Below the pieces are notes generated by a model. It saw nothing but the letters and a program-made list of their open reading frames with translations, was not told where the DNA came from and searched no databases. The position numbers and the translations under genes were made by a program. From the NCBI RefSeq assembly GCF_037120705.1, contig NZ_JAWLJU010000002.1:2046001-2110000 (forward strand): a stretch of DNA of 64,000 nucleotides, given 5' to 3'. Source of the stretch: Pseudoalteromonas sp. UG3-2. Its GTDB lineage: Bacteria; Pseudomonadota; Gammaproteobacteria; Enterobacterales; Alteromonadaceae. The first letter of the stretch is position 1. Every line of letters begins with the position of its first letter. Positions 8,191 to 17,960 of this stretch are shown piece by piece.

Positions 8191-9602
8191 TGTCAACGGC
8201 AAATGAAGTAAGAGAATTAGGCATAGAGAACTATTTAGCTCGCCAACAAGATAAAAGCCTATTGCGGATGATGACCTGTGGTAGTGTTGATGATGGTAAA
8301 TCAACTCTGATTGGTCGCCTGCTCCACGACAGCCACATGATCTACGAAGATCAGTTAGCAGCGCTGCACAAAGACAACGAAAAGGTCGGTAATGCTGGTG
8401 AAGAGCTGGATCTTGCCTTATTGGTAGATGGCCTCCAAGCTGAGCGTGAGCAAGGCATTACCATTGATGTGGCTTATCGTTATTTTTCAACCGCGAAACG
8501 TAAGTTCATTATTGCTGATACCCCAGGGCACGAGCAGTACACACGCAACATGGTAACCGGTGCCTCGACTAGCGATGTCGCGATTATTTTGGTCGATGCC
8601 CGTTATGGTGTGCAAGTGCAAACTAAGCGTCACAGTTTTATTTGTGATTCACTGGGGATTAAACAGTTTGTTGTTGCCGTGAATAAAATGGACATCGTCG
8701 ACTTTGATGAGCAGGTATTTGAGAAAATCAAAGCCGACTACCTAAAGTTTGCCGAGCAGCTAAACGTAACAGATATTCGCTTTGTGCCCATCTCAGCGCT
8801 AAAAGGCGATAATGTCGTTAATGCTTCAGAGCACACTCCTTATTATCAGGATAAACCCTTATTAGAGTTACTGGAAGACTCTCCTGCTGCGGAGCCTAAC
8901 CATGGCTTTGAAGCGCGCTTCCCAGTGCAGTATGTGGTGCGACCTAATCTTGATTTTCGTGGCTTCCAAGGCACGCTGAGCTCTGGTAGTTTAACCGTAG
9001 GACAGGCAGTGAAAGTGCTTCCTTCTGGGAAAACGTCCACTATCAAAGAATTAGTGACATTCGATGGTAACCTCACCACGGCAGAAACCGGTCAAGCTTT
9101 CACCATTACTTTAAATGATGAAGTGGATGTCAGCCGCGGTGATGTCATTGTCGCTGCCGACTCAAGTGCTAAAGTGAGTAACCAACTGACGGCAAAACTG
9201 GTTTGGATGCATGAGCAACCATTAGAGCTTGGCAAAAGCTATAACTTTAAGCTAGGTAGCAAAAAGACCACCGCCACTATCAAGGAAATAAAACACACCA
9301 TTGATGTTAATACCCTTGAACATGGCAGTGCCGATAGCCTAGCGCTTAATGAAATTGCGATTGTGACTGTTGAACTAAGCGAAAGCTTGGTTATCGACGA
9401 GTACATCAATAACCCACAAACGGGGGCATTTATCCTTATCGACCGCCTGTCAAACCTGACCATAGGGGCCGGCATGGTAGAGCAAGTCGAAGCGCAATCA
9501 GATGCAGCAAAAACGCAATTTAGCGATTTTGAGGTTGAGTTTAATGCTTTGGTACGTAAGCACTTCCCACACTGGCAAGCGCTTGATATTACAAAACTCT
9601 AA
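8190..9602 (+). CDS. cysN: Sulfate adenylyltransferase subunit 1
   Basis: The GTPase subunit of ATP sulfurylase, related to EF-Tu, 470 residues. Visible G motifs are GSVDDGKSTLIGRL (G1, from residue 31), DTPGHEQYTRNM (G3) and NKMD (G4), followed by beta-barrel domains. There is no C-terminal APS kinase, unlike NodQ-type fusions; a separate cysC lies two genes downstream. Its partner cysD overlaps directly upstream. Confidence 0.98.
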   Translation: MSTANEVRELGIENYLARQQDKSLLRMMTCGSVDDGKSTLIGRLLHDSHMIYEDQLAALHKDNEKVGNAGEELDLALLVDGLQAEREQGITIDVAYRYFSTAKRKFIIADTPGHEQYTRNMVTGASTSDVAIILVDARYGVQVQTKRHSFICDSLGIKQFVVAVNKMDIVDFDEQVFEKIKADYLKFAEQLNVTDIRFVPISALKGDNVVNASEHTPYYQDKPLLELLEDSPAAEPNHGFEARFPVQYVVRPNLDFRGFQGTLSSGSLTVGQAVKVLPSGKTSTIKELVTFDGNLTTAETGQAFTITLNDEVDVSRGDVIVAADSSAKVSNQLTAKLVWMHEQPLELGKSYNFKLGSKKTTATIKEIKHTIDVNTLEHGSADSLALNEIAIVTVELSESLVIDEYINNPQTGAFILIDRLSNLTIGAGMVEQVEAQSDAAKTQFSDFEVEFNALVRKHFPHWQALDITKL

Positions 9603-9634
9603 CGTGCACGAATGCCTGTTAGTTGAGGATTGAC

Positions 9635-11362
9635 ATGATTTTGGAACAAGTCATTTTAACAGGCATTATGCTCGCTTTGGTGATCAGCCTTTTTGCCACA
9701 CGGATTAACGCTGCGTGGCTTTTCTCTGGCGCCATTGCAACGAGCTATCTAACTGGGCTGATTGACCTTGAGTCGATGTTAGTGAATTATGCCAACCCCT
9801 CTTTGATCACCCTAGTCTTGTTGATTTTAGTCTCCATCGCGATTGAAAAGACCACCTTAGTGAGAAAACTCGCACAGTCTATGGCGCTAGGCAGTCTTGC
9901 CAAAGCGGTATTGAAACTGGGATTATCAACGGCGTTTTTGTCTTCTTTTACCAATAATACTGCCGTCGTGGCGTCGCTCATCACCACCGTCAAAGAAAGT
10001 AAAACTCATGCCCCCTCGAAACTACTGTTGCCGCTCTCTTATACGGCGATACTGGGCGGCACTTTGACCTTGATAGGTACTTCCACCAACCTAATCGTTA
10101 ATGGTTTTGCCGTTGAGGCAGGCATGGCACCACTGGGCTTTTTTGACTTTACCTTAGTGGGTGCCGCGGTATTAATCGTCGGACTTATCACCATCACGGT
10201 GATGCTAAAGTACCTGCCAGATAATGGTAAAAATGACGATGAAGTGGTGCCTTTCTATTTAGAAGGCCGAGTTGAACCAAGCTCAAAATTGGTGGGTAGA
10301 ACCGTAGAAGAGAATGGCTTGAGGGATCTCAAAGATATCTTCTTAGCTGAAATTATTCGCGGTGATAGACGCATTTGCGCCGTTACTCCCCAGCAAGAAA
10401 TTCTAGCGGGCGATCTTCTGTTATTTGTCGGAGATATTAACTCAGTTCCACTATTACAGCGCTTTGATGGCCTTAAAATTGTTCACGATAAGCACGAGAA
10501 AGATGTCGAGCACTTAGTCGAAGTAGTGGTCAGTCAATCGTCACGCTTTTTAGGCAAAACCATCAAGGAAATCCGTTTCCGTGAGCAGTTCCATGCCGCT
10601 ATTATCGCTGTACGCCGCGGCCATGACCGTCTCCAAGGCGGTATAGGGCAAGTGCAACTTCAAGCGGGAGACTCGTTGATCCTCGCCCCTAGCAGCGACT
10701 TTTATGCCCTACCCAACTTAAAGCGGGAGTTCGTTTATATTTCAGGGTTAGATTTACAGACCCACCTCTCCACCACGAAATCGAACACCGTACTGGCTAG
10801 CTTTGCTACGGTAGTGGGGTTAAGCATCTTTAGTATTGTGCCGCTAGTAAAAGGCCTAATGGTGCTATTGGCGGCGCTAGTGTTACTAGGCACCATCAAA
10901 GTCCCTGAAATGAAACGACGTTTTCCCATCGAATTAGTGGCCATTGTCGGCAGTGCCATCGGGCTGGCTAAGCTGATGATCGACACTGGTCTCGCCGCTG
11001 AAATTTCCTCGGGTTTGTTATGGCTGTTGGGCGACTTTGGCCCTTATGGCGCATTTATTGCCATCTTTGTCATGACCGTGGTGTTTACCGAGCTCATTAC
11101 CAATAATGCCGCCTCGGCACTTTCTTTCCCGGTGGCATTTGCTTTAGCCTCTGGGTTTAACGTTGACCCATTACCGTTTGTTATGGCGGTGGCGTTTGGG
11201 GCATCGGCGAGTTTTATCTCACCCTTTGGCTATCAAACCAACCTTATGGTGTATAGCGCCGGCAACTATCGTATTCGTGACTATGTCACCATGGGGGTGC
11301 CCTTGTCGCTGATATACTCCGCCACCGTGTTGATTGTGATCCCTTGGGTATTTCCTTTTTAG
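9635..11362 (+). CDS. SLC13/DASS-family transporter with two RCK_C domains, probable sulfate permease
   Basis: A polytopic membrane protein of about 575 residues. The N-terminal and C-terminal membrane halves carry the SLC13/ArsB-type motifs (SSFTNNTAVVASLITTV, GTSTNLIVNG, ELITNNAASALSFPVAFA, FGYQTNLMV). Between them, about residues 210-380, are two soluble TrkA-C (RCK_C) domains (VPFYLEGRVEPSSKLVGRTV, VVVSQSSRFLGKTIKEIRFR). It sits between cysN and cysC and no CysPTWA system is visible here, so sulfate uptake is the likely role. I chose the ATG at 9635 with GAGGA upstream, rather than TTG at 9623. The substrate is inferred from context. Confidence 0.85.
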   Translation: MILEQVILTGIMLALVISLFATRINAAWLFSGAIATSYLTGLIDLESMLVNYANPSLITLVLLILVSIAIEKTTLVRKLAQSMALGSLAKAVLKLGLSTAFLSSFTNNTAVVASLITTVKESKTHAPSKLLLPLSYTAILGGTLTLIGTSTNLIVNGFAVEAGMAPLGFFDFTLVGAAVLIVGLITITVMLKYLPDNGKNDDEVVPFYLEGRVEPSSKLVGRTVEENGLRDLKDIFLAEIIRGDRRICAVTPQQEILAGDLLLFVGDINSVPLLQRFDGLKIVHDKHEKDVEHLVEVVVSQSSRFLGKTIKEIRFREQFHAAIIAVRRGHDRLQGGIGQVQLQAGDSLILAPSSDFYALPNLKREFVYISGLDLQTHLSTTKSNTVLASFATVVGLSIFSIVPLVKGLMVLLAALVLLGTIKVPEMKRRFPIELVAIVGSAIGLAKLMIDTGLAAEISSGLLWLLGDFGPYGAFIAIFVMTVVFTELITNNAASALSFPVAFALASGFNVDPLPFVMAVAFGASASFISPFGYQTNLMVYSAGNYRIRDYVTMGVPLSLIYSATVLIVIPWVFPF

Positions 11363-11373
11363 AGAAGTAGATA

Positions 11374-11970
11374 ATGGACAAAAATATTGTTTGGCATAAC
11401 TATGCTGTAAATAAAGCGCAACGCACCGAGATCAAGGGTCATAAGCCTTGTATTTTATGGTTCACCGGATACTCAGGCTCAGGCAAAAGCACGGTTGCCA
11501 ATGCCTTAGAGCATGCACTTCATGAGCAAGGTGTGCATACCTACTTGTTAGATGGCGACAACGTTCGCCATGGTTTATGTAAAGACTTAGGGTTTAGCGA
11601 TGCCGACCGCGTGGAAAACATCCGCCGCGTAGGTGAACTCAGTAAGCTGATGGTGGATGCTGGACTGATGGTGCTGACGGCATTTATCTCGCCGTTTCAA
11701 GCCGAGCGCGACATGGTCCGGGCTCTGGTCGACGACGCTGAGTTTATTGAAGTGTTTCTCGATACCCCGCTTGAAGTGTGTGAGCAACGTGATCCTAAAG
11801 GTCTGTATAAAAAAGCGCGAGCCGGTGAAATTAAACACTTTACCGGCATTGATTCTGACTATGAACCCCCTATTCGCCCTGAAATATGTTTAAATACAGC
11901 TGAACATTCGTTAGACACGTCTGTGCAACAACTAATAAACTATTTACAGTCACGCAAAATCATAGGGTAA
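11374..11970 (+). CDS. cysC: Adenylylsulfate kinase
   Basis: APS kinase phosphorylates APS to PAPS, the substrate of CysH. The 198-residue protein has a P-loop ([15 protein letters not shown], from residue 32), [16 protein letters not shown] for APS binding, and the family block [20 protein letters not shown]. It begins 12 bases after the transporter gene and is followed 6 bases later by cysQ. Confidence 0.98.
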   Translation: MDKNIVWHNYAVNKAQRTEIKGHKPCILWFTGYSGSGKSTVANALEHALHEQGVHTYLLDGDNVRHGLCKDLGFSDADRVENIRRVGELSKLMVDAGLMVLTAFISPFQAERDMVRALVDDAEFIEVFLDTPLEVCEQRDPKGLYKKARAGEIKHFTGIDSDYEPPIRPEICLNTAEHSLDTSVQQLINYLQSRKIIG

Positions 11971-11975
11971 GTCAC

Positions 11976-12746
11976 ATGAATCATACGGATCTGCTAGAAG
12001 AAGTACTCAACCTCAGCATTCGCGCCGGCGATGCTATCATGGAAATTTATGCCAAAGACTTTACCGTTGAGTATAAGGAAGATGAAAGCCCGGTGACCGA
12101 TGCCGATCTGGCAGCCCATAAAATCATCGTTGCAGGTCTATCTGAGCTGACCCCACAGTTACCGATTTTAAGTGAAGAAAACGCCAGCATTGATTGGCAA
12201 GAGCGCCAACAATGGCAACAATATTGGCTGGTCGATCCAATTGATGGCACAAAAGAGTTTATCAAAAAAAATGGTGAGTTCACCGTTAACATCGCTCTGA
12301 TTGACAATGGCAAGCCGATCCTAGGCGTGGTGCATGCTCCTGCACTGAATGAAAGTTACTTAGCTGAGCAAAGTATTGGCGCATTTAAACAAATGGGCGA
12401 AGCCAGAATTGAATTAAAAGTGACGCACAAACCCAATCAAGGGCTCATTAAGGTGGTTGGCTCTCGCTCTCATCCATCGCCTGACTTGGCTGCTTACTTA
12501 GAGCGGTTTGAGCAAGTGGATATGGTGCCAAAAGGCAGTTCACTAAAGTTGTGCTTAGTCGCAGAAGGCCAAGCCGATGTCTATCCACGGCTAGGTCCCA
12601 CCTGCGAATGGGATACCGGAGCCGGTCATGCCGTGGCCGCTATTGCCGGTGCCACAGTAACACAATTGGATGGTAGCCCTCTGCTTTATAACCAAAAAGC
12701 AGAATACCTTAATCCTTACTTTGTGGTATCACGACTCAGCGATTAA
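11976..12746 (+). CDS. cysQ: 3'(2'),5'-bisphosphate nucleotidase CysQ
   Basis: CysQ removes adenosine 3',5'-bisphosphate left when CysH reduces PAPS. The 256-residue protein has the inositol-monophosphatase-fold metal motifs: SEEN near residue 62, DPIDGTKEF (about 87-95), and CEWDTGAGHA near the C-terminus. It is the last gene of the cysG operon, 6 bases after cysC, and is followed by a terminator. Confidence 0.97.
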   Translation: MNHTDLLEEVLNLSIRAGDAIMEIYAKDFTVEYKEDESPVTDADLAAHKIIVAGLSELTPQLPILSEENASIDWQERQQWQQYWLVDPIDGTKEFIKKNGEFTVNIALIDNGKPILGVVHAPALNESYLAEQSIGAFKQMGEARIELKVTHKPNQGLIKVVGSRSHPSPDLAAYLERFEQVDMVPKGSSLKLCLVAEGQADVYPRLGPTCEWDTGAGHAVAAIAGATVTQLDGSPLLYNQKAEYLNPYFVVSRLSD

Positions 12747-12758
12747 TACTCACTCAGT

Positions 12759-12795
12759 TTAGCCGGTTTGGTTCCTGTTCACCGGCTTATTTTTA
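12759..12795 (+). terminator. Terminator of the cysG-cysQ operon
   Basis: AGCCGGT and ACCGGCT form a 7 bp stem with a 13-base loop followed by TATTTTTA, starting 14 bases after the cysQ stop. Confidence 0.7.
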
Positions 12796-12833
12796 GGGCC
12801 ATGGAGCGCCACAAAAACTTCGCATTGCTCCTC

Positions 12834-13499
12834 TTAATCAGCCAATATCACTTGCAAATCACAATTAAACAAGGGAATAGGCCACGAGCCTTTTGTCATT
12901 CTTGAAAACGTTTTAGCCGGTTTTGGTCCTTGCAAGGTCTGAATCGTATGGTCGCGCACCCGATACACTTGTTGCATTGGGTAACTTGCTTCCTCTGGTA
13001 ACCACTTCAGTGTTAAGTGGTTTTTTTCATAGCGCCAATGACCATGATAACTCGTCCCAATCTGCTGCCATTTACCATCGGGAAACAGGCGCAGTTGAAT
13101 GGAATCATCCTGACACTGATGAGCAAATAATAAGTTTGGCAGTTCCTGCAGCTCCCTACTCTGTACTAAATAGAGGCCAGCATTGTTGCTCGTATAGCGA
13201 TGTCCTTCAGTGTTAAACTCAGAGATCACAACCGAATTAAAGCCGATGCTTCGCACTATGTTTTCTACTTTTAGGATCCAAGGCTCAGTGGTAGCCATTG
13301 GAGAGATATTTAAGCGTGCTCCCTGATATTTTTTCGGCACAGGGAGACGAGTGAAGCGGTAATTAATTTCATGCTGCTCGAGTTGCTCTAATAGTTGTTC
13401 TTTGTTTTTTTGTTTTAGCCCAGCCTCAAAAATATGCAGTGTTGGTGCACTACTGCAACCACTTAATAGAAATAGGGAAAGAGCGAATAAGTTTCTCAT
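12834..13499 (-). CDS. Hypothetical outer-membrane or periplasmic lipoprotein
   Basis: A 221-residue protein with a short signal and lipobox, LFLLSGCSS, so Cys15 should be lipidated. I do not recognise the mature part. A central segment contains a TSYHGHWRYEKNHLTLKW stretch that looks like a small beta-rich domain. It stands alone, convergent with cysQ and divergent from the S4-domain gene. Confidence 0.75.
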   Translation of the reverse strand: MRNLFALSLFLLSGCSSAPTLHIFEAGLKQKNKEQLLEQLEQHEINYRFTRLPVPKKYQGARLNISPMATTEPWILKVENIVRSIGFNSVVISEFNTEGHRYTSNNAGLYLVQSRELQELPNLLFAHQCQDDSIQLRLFPDGKWQQIGTSYHGHWRYEKNHLTLKWLPEEASYPMQQVYRVRDHTIQTLQGPKPAKTFSRMTKGSWPIPLFNCDLQVILAD

Positions 13500-13707
13500 T
13501 TGTTTTCCTTAACTTATGCTGATTAAAGCCACATTTTTTCATGTAGCGTATCATATAAAGTAACAATAAAGGGATATAAGCCCCCTGCAATGCTATAAGC
13601 TTATCTATAGGTGATGGGATCGCTGCAAAAATTGTTCGTCACTTGGTACTGGAATTTTATATACTAGTCCTTAGTATTCGGTTAGACAGAAAAGTTTGGA
13701 GCACACA

Positions 13708-14070
13708 GTGGAAGATGGTTTTATTGAAATTGAGTTAGAAGAAGAGCCCATTGAGCTTTGTAATTTACTCAAAGTGCTCGACTTAGCTGAGACCGGTGGC
13801 CATGCAAAGTTATTGATCACAGAAGGATATGTGGCGGTGAATCACGAACTTTGCCAGCAAAAGCGCAGAAAAATCTATTCTGGCGATATTCTTCATTTTG
13901 ATGGTGACGAGTTTCATTTAACGCTATCGCCCGATGCCACTCCCCAACCGCGAGCGGTTGCTACGCCGCAGCCAGAAAAGGCCAGCAGTAAGAAAAAAAG
14001 TAAGAAACAAGGTAAATCTTACACACAGGTTGACAAAAATACAGGCCGTAAACCCATCTCATTTGGTTAA
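13708..14070 (+). CDS. S4-domain RNA-binding protein (YbcJ-like)
   Basis: About 120 residues. The first two thirds form an S4-like RNA-binding fold (LLKVLDLAETGGHAKLLITE, VAVNHE, KRRKIYSGDILHFDG). The tail is a Lys/Ser-rich basic extension (SSKKKSKKQGK) ending GRKPISFG, longer than in E. coli YbcJ. I chose the GTG at 13708 because GGAG lies six bases upstream; a TTG at 13696 is in frame. The target RNA is unknown. Confidence 0.8.
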   Translation: MEDGFIEIELEEEPIELCNLLKVLDLAETGGHAKLLITEGYVAVNHELCQQKRRKIYSGDILHFDGDEFHLTLSPDATPQPRAVATPQPEKASSKKKSKKQGKSYTQVDKNTGRKPISFG

Positions 14071-14255
14071 CAGCAGCCACCATAAAAGCGCTTTATTACC
14101 AATAAAAGTGCACATCAGACCCACTAATGTGCACTGATAGCTTGAAAAATGGCCCTTTCGCCACTAGGACTAATTAAGTACAAAAAAACATCAACAACTA
14201 AGTTGGTACAGTCCATGCAGCCGTCCCTGCATTATAACAAAGGAAAGGGTTAATC

Positions 14256-16997
14256 ATGAGTAATACGTATAACACCTTGACGCAGCTCACGGTAGGTGAC
14301 CGTCAAGTTCATATCCATTCATTACCGGCGCTGAGCGACAGAGCAGCCCGTCTCCCCTTCTCATTAAAAATTCTGTTAGAAAACTTACTCCGTCATGAAG
14401 ACGGCAAAAACGTCAAAGCAGAAGACATTGACGCCTTACTCAACTGGAAGCCGGAAGAAAAACCCAGCAAAGAAGTGGCATTTACCCCTTCTCGAGTGGT
14501 GATGCAGGACTTTACCGGTGTGCCAGCAATTGTTGACTTAGCCGCCATGCGTGACGCCATGGCCAAGCTGGGCGGTGTTCCCAACAAGATTAACCCACTT
14601 TCACCTGCTGAAATGGTTATCGACCACTCGGTGCAAGTGGATGAATATGGTCATGATGGCGCATTTGATCTCAATGCCAAATTAGAATACCAACGCAATA
14701 AAGAACGTTATGAATTTTTACGCTGGGGGCAAGGCGCTTTTGATAATTTAAAAGTGGTGCCACCTGCTACTGGGATTGTCCACCAAGTTAACTTGGAATA
14801 CCTCGCTCGAGTGGTGTTTGAAAAATACATCGATGGCATGCCATTCGCTTACCCAGATACCCTAGTGGGAACAGACTCTCATACCACCATGATCAATGGC
14901 TTAGGGATCCTCGGCTGGGGCGTGGGTGGCATTGAAGCCGAAGCAGCCATGCTCGGTCAGCCTATTTCTTTACTGATCCCACAGGTCGTCGGCTTTAAAC
15001 TTGAAGGTCAGCTTCCTGAGGGCACCACCGCCACCGATTTAGTCTTAACCGTCACCGAGATGCTGCGCAAGCATGGTGTGGTAGGCAAGTTTGTTGAGTT
15101 TTTCGGTGACGGTCTTGCAGAGCTGCCACTGGCCGATCGCGCCACCATTGCCAACATGGCACCAGAATATGGTGCCACTTGCGGTATCTTCCCTATCGAT
15201 GAAGAAACCTTAGAGTATCTGCGTTTAACCAATCGCGATGATGAAAAAATCGATTTAATTGAGGGCTATGCGAAACACCAAGGCCTATGGCGTAACCCCG
15301 GTGATGAGCCGTTGTACACTGACGTTCTAACCCTTGATTTAAGTACTGTCGTGCCAAGCCTAGCTGGCCCTAAACGGCCCCAAGACCGCATTCCATTGGA
15401 TGATGCCGGCAGTGTGATTAGTGCACACATGGGCGAGTTCCAACATGAACGCAGTGAGAAAAAGACCGAAGCTGAAGCCGATCAAGATGAAAGTCGAACG
15501 GTTGCAGAAGGTGGCGCATCGAAAGTGGATCAACAAGAGCCCGCGACCTTAGGAGTTGGTAAAGTAAATTATAAAGACCAACAATTCGAACTCGTAGACG
15601 GCGCCTGCGTAATTGCCGCCATTACCAGTTGCACCAACACCTCTAATCCCAGCGTAATTTTAGCGGCAGGTCTGGTGGCACAAAAAGCCAAAGAACTTGG
15701 GCTAAAACCTAAGCCTTGGGTTAAAACCTCATTAGCACCGGGTTCTAAAGTGGTAACAGACTACTTAGAAAAGTCTGGACTACTATCACCCTTAGCCGAA
15801 CTTGGCTTTGACCTAGTGGGCTACGGCTGTACCACCTGTATTGGTAACTCAGGACCGTTACCAAAAGAAATCAACGATGCCATTGTGAAACATCAACTGG
15901 TGGTGAGTTCAGTACTGTCTGGCAACCGTAACTTTGAAGGCCGGATCCACCAAGACGTAAAAATGAACTTCTTGGCTTCACCACCTTTGGTTGTTGCCTA
16001 TGCACTAGCGGGGCGCACTGACATCGATGTTTATAACGAACCTTTATGTGAAACCGCAGAGGGCAAAGCCGTTTACCTAAAAGACATTTGGCCATCGGTC
16101 AGTGAGGTCAGTGAGCTAGTATCAAAAACCGTAACCAAAGAAATGTTCCAGAAAAACTATGCTGATGTCTATCAGGGTGATAAGCACTGGCAACAAATCG
16201 CGGTCAATGAAAGCGAGCAGTATGAATGGCAGGATAACTCCACCTACATTCGCAAAGCGCCTTTCTTTGATGATATGAGCAAAGAGCCGCCAGGCATTCC
16301 AAGTATTCGTGGTGCTCGCTGTTTAGCCAAGCTAGGTGACTCTGTGACCACCGATCACATTTCGCCTGCAGGTAATATTAAAGCCACCGCACCAGCGGGT
16401 GAATACCTGCAAGAACAGGGTGTTAAGCAGTCCGACTTTAACTCCTATGGCTCTCGTCGTGGTAACCATGAGGTAATGATGCGCGGCACCTTCGCCAATG
16501 TGCGCCTGCGTAACCAGTTAGCACCTGGTACTGAGGGTGGTATTACACGATTGCTGCCAGAAGGTGAACTAATGAGTATTTTCGACGCCGCTGAGCACTA
16601 TAAGCAGCGCAATACGCCGTTAGTGGTGCTGGCTGGCAGTGAGTATGGTACAGGCTCTTCCCGTGACTGGGCAGCAAAAGGCTCATTGCTATTAGGCATT
16701 AAAGCGGTGTTAGCGAAAAGCTACGAACGAATTCACCGCTCCAACTTAATTGGCATGGGTGTCTTGCCATTACAGTTCAAACCCGATCAAGGCCACGAGG
16801 AGCTTGGTCTCAATGGTGAAGAAGAGTTTACCATTGAGGGCATTTACGATACCGCAACAGAGGTAGTGGTAACGGCCACCAAGCCCGATGGTGAAGAAAT
16901 TGAGTTTGCCGCGGACATTCGTATTGATACCCCCAAAGAGTGGGAGTATTACCAGCATGGCGGTATATTACAGTATGTCTTACGACAAATGCTGTAG
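14256..16997 (+). CDS. acnA: Aconitate hydratase A
   Basis: AcnA interconverts citrate and isocitrate in the TCA cycle using a [4Fe-4S] cluster. The 913-residue protein has the cluster cysteines in [11 protein letters not shown] (about residue 459) and [13 protein letters not shown] (about 525 and 528). Other signature blocks are [19 protein letters not shown] and [16 protein letters not shown]. It is about 20 residues longer than E. coli AcnA because of an acidic, charged insert at about 391-429, between [10 protein letters not shown] and the first cluster cysteine. It starts at ATG after AAAGGAAAGG and stands as a single gene. Confidence 0.97.
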   Translation: MSNTYNTLTQLTVGDRQVHIHSLPALSDRAARLPFSLKILLENLLRHEDGKNVKAEDIDALLNWKPEEKPSKEVAFTPSRVVMQDFTGVPAIVDLAAMRDAMAKLGGVPNKINPLSPAEMVIDHSVQVDEYGHDGAFDLNAKLEYQRNKERYEFLRWGQGAFDNLKVVPPATGIVHQVNLEYLARVVFEKYIDGMPFAYPDTLVGTDSHTTMINGLGILGWGVGGIEAEAAMLGQPISLLIPQVVGFKLEGQLPEGTTATDLVLTVTEMLRKHGVVGKFVEFFGDGLAELPLADRATIANMAPEYGATCGIFPIDEETLEYLRLTNRDDEKIDLIEGYAKHQGLWRNPGDEPLYTDVLTLDLSTVVPSLAGPKRPQDRIPLDDAGSVISAHMGEFQHERSEKKTEAEADQDESRTVAEGGASKVDQQEPATLGVGKVNYKDQQFELVDGACVIAAITSCTNTSNPSVILAAGLVAQKAKELGLKPKPWVKTSLAPGSKVVTDYLEKSGLLSPLAELGFDLVGYGCTTCIGNSGPLPKEINDAIVKHQLVVSSVLSGNRNFEGRIHQDVKMNFLASPPLVVAYALAGRTDIDVYNEPLCETAEGKAVYLKDIWPSVSEVSELVSKTVTKEMFQKNYADVYQGDKHWQQIAVNESEQYEWQDNSTYIRKAPFFDDMSKEPPGIPSIRGARCLAKLGDSVTTDHISPAGNIKATAPAGEYLQEQGVKQSDFNSYGSRRGNHEVMMRGTFANVRLRNQLAPGTEGGITRLLPEGELMSIFDAAEHYKQRNTPLVVLAGSEYGTGSSRDWAAKGSLLLGIKAVLAKSYERIHRSNLIGMGVLPLQFKPDQGHEELGLNGEEEFTIEGIYDTATEVVVTATKPDGEEIEFAADIRIDTPKEWEYYQHGGILQYVLRQML

Positions 16998-17004
16998 CAG
17001 GATG

Positions 17005-17028
17005 GGGGTGACGTTGTCGCCCCTTATT
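17005..17028 (+). terminator. Weak terminator-like hairpin after acnA
   Basis: GGGGTGAC-GTT-GTCGCCCC folds into an 8 bp stem with one G-T pair, followed by TTATT. The T tract is poor, so efficiency is uncertain. Confidence 0.45.
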
Positions 17029-17135
17029 GCCCATAGCACTGCCACCCTAAACACCGACCATCCTACCTACTGGCATCCCAGATTAAAAACAGGCAAAGTA
17101 GCAACCACAATAATCAGTAAAATAAAGGAAGTACG

Positions 17136-17573
17136 ATGTCGATTTGGTTTGCGCCTATTACCTTAGATATGTGTAAGCAGTTGGATAAAGGGCTTAATGG
17201 TAAAGGCTCTTTGATGCAAACACTGGGCATAGAAATAAGTGAAATAGGTGATGATTACCTTGTGGCAACGATGCCAGCGATCCCACAGCACCATAACCCA
17301 ATAGGCATGGTTCATGGTGGGGCGAATGTGGCGCTGGCTGAAACAGTGGCCAGTTATGCCGCCAACTTTGTGGTTGATACCCGTCAGTATTATTGCGTTG
17401 GTCAAGAGATTAATGCCAACCACTTAAAGGCCTCTCGCAGCGGAGTGTTAACCGCTGTTGCCAAACCGGTTCACCTAGGCAAGCGCTCCTCGGTATGGGA
17501 GGTGCGGATCACCAATAGTGCTAACGAGCTCTGCTGTATTTCAAGAATGACGGCCGCGGTGGTTTCGCGTTAG
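17136..17573 (+). CDS. Hotdog-fold acyl-CoA thioesterase (YdiI/MenI-like)
   Basis: A 145-residue hotdog thioesterase. HNPIGMVHGGANVALAET carries the HGG loop and the catalytic Glu69, and VGQEINANHLKAS plus LCCISRMTAAV match the layout of E. coli YdiI, which hydrolyses 1,4-dihydroxy-2-naphthoyl-CoA for menaquinone. The substrate here cannot be told from sequence alone; no other men genes are in the window. It starts 138 bases after acnA with AAGGAAG before the ATG. Confidence 0.88.
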   Translation: MSIWFAPITLDMCKQLDKGLNGKGSLMQTLGIEISEIGDDYLVATMPAIPQHHNPIGMVHGGANVALAETVASYAANFVVDTRQYYCVGQEINANHLKASRSGVLTAVAKPVHLGKRSSVWEVRITNSANELCCISRMTAAVVSR

Positions 17574-17651
17574 CGTTTGATCCACAGCAAACCATTGCCT
17601 TAATAAATACGCGATTATTGAGTTATACCAAATAATCTTGAGGTTAACTCA

Positions 17652-17879
17652 ATGCTGCAGCGACCACATAAGTTATGGCCTTTACACTTGGTTATCATCG
17701 TCGGTTTAGTATTAATTTTTACCGGCCACACCATTTTAACCACTGAATGGCTGAAGCAGCTGGGACCCAATGGCTTTATTTTAGGTGCTGGCTGCATCGC
17801 CGTTGGTCTCATTTGTTCGTTGCCGACCAAGATATACCTGACCATCTTACTGATGCAGCGAGAAAAGCCGAAAAAATAA
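17652..17879 (+). CDS. Small inner-membrane protein, unknown function
   Basis: A 75-residue protein with two hydrophobic segments, about residues 12-28 (LHLVIIVGLVLIFTG) and 42-70, separated by a short loop, with a positive tail (REKPKK). The ATG has TTGAGG 9-10 bases upstream. I do not recognise the family. It lies between the thioesterase and an FAD oxidoreductase on the same strand. Confidence 0.65.
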   Translation: MLQRPHKLWPLHLVIIVGLVLIFTGHTILTTEWLKQLGPNGFILGAGCIAVGLICSLPTKIYLTILLMQREKPKK

Positions 17880-17960
17880 TGCTCTCGCCACTTTGCGGTA
17901 TGATTACTCAGTGTTTCAGGGTATCTTTAGGGTCATCGAAAATAGTCAAACAGGGCTGAT

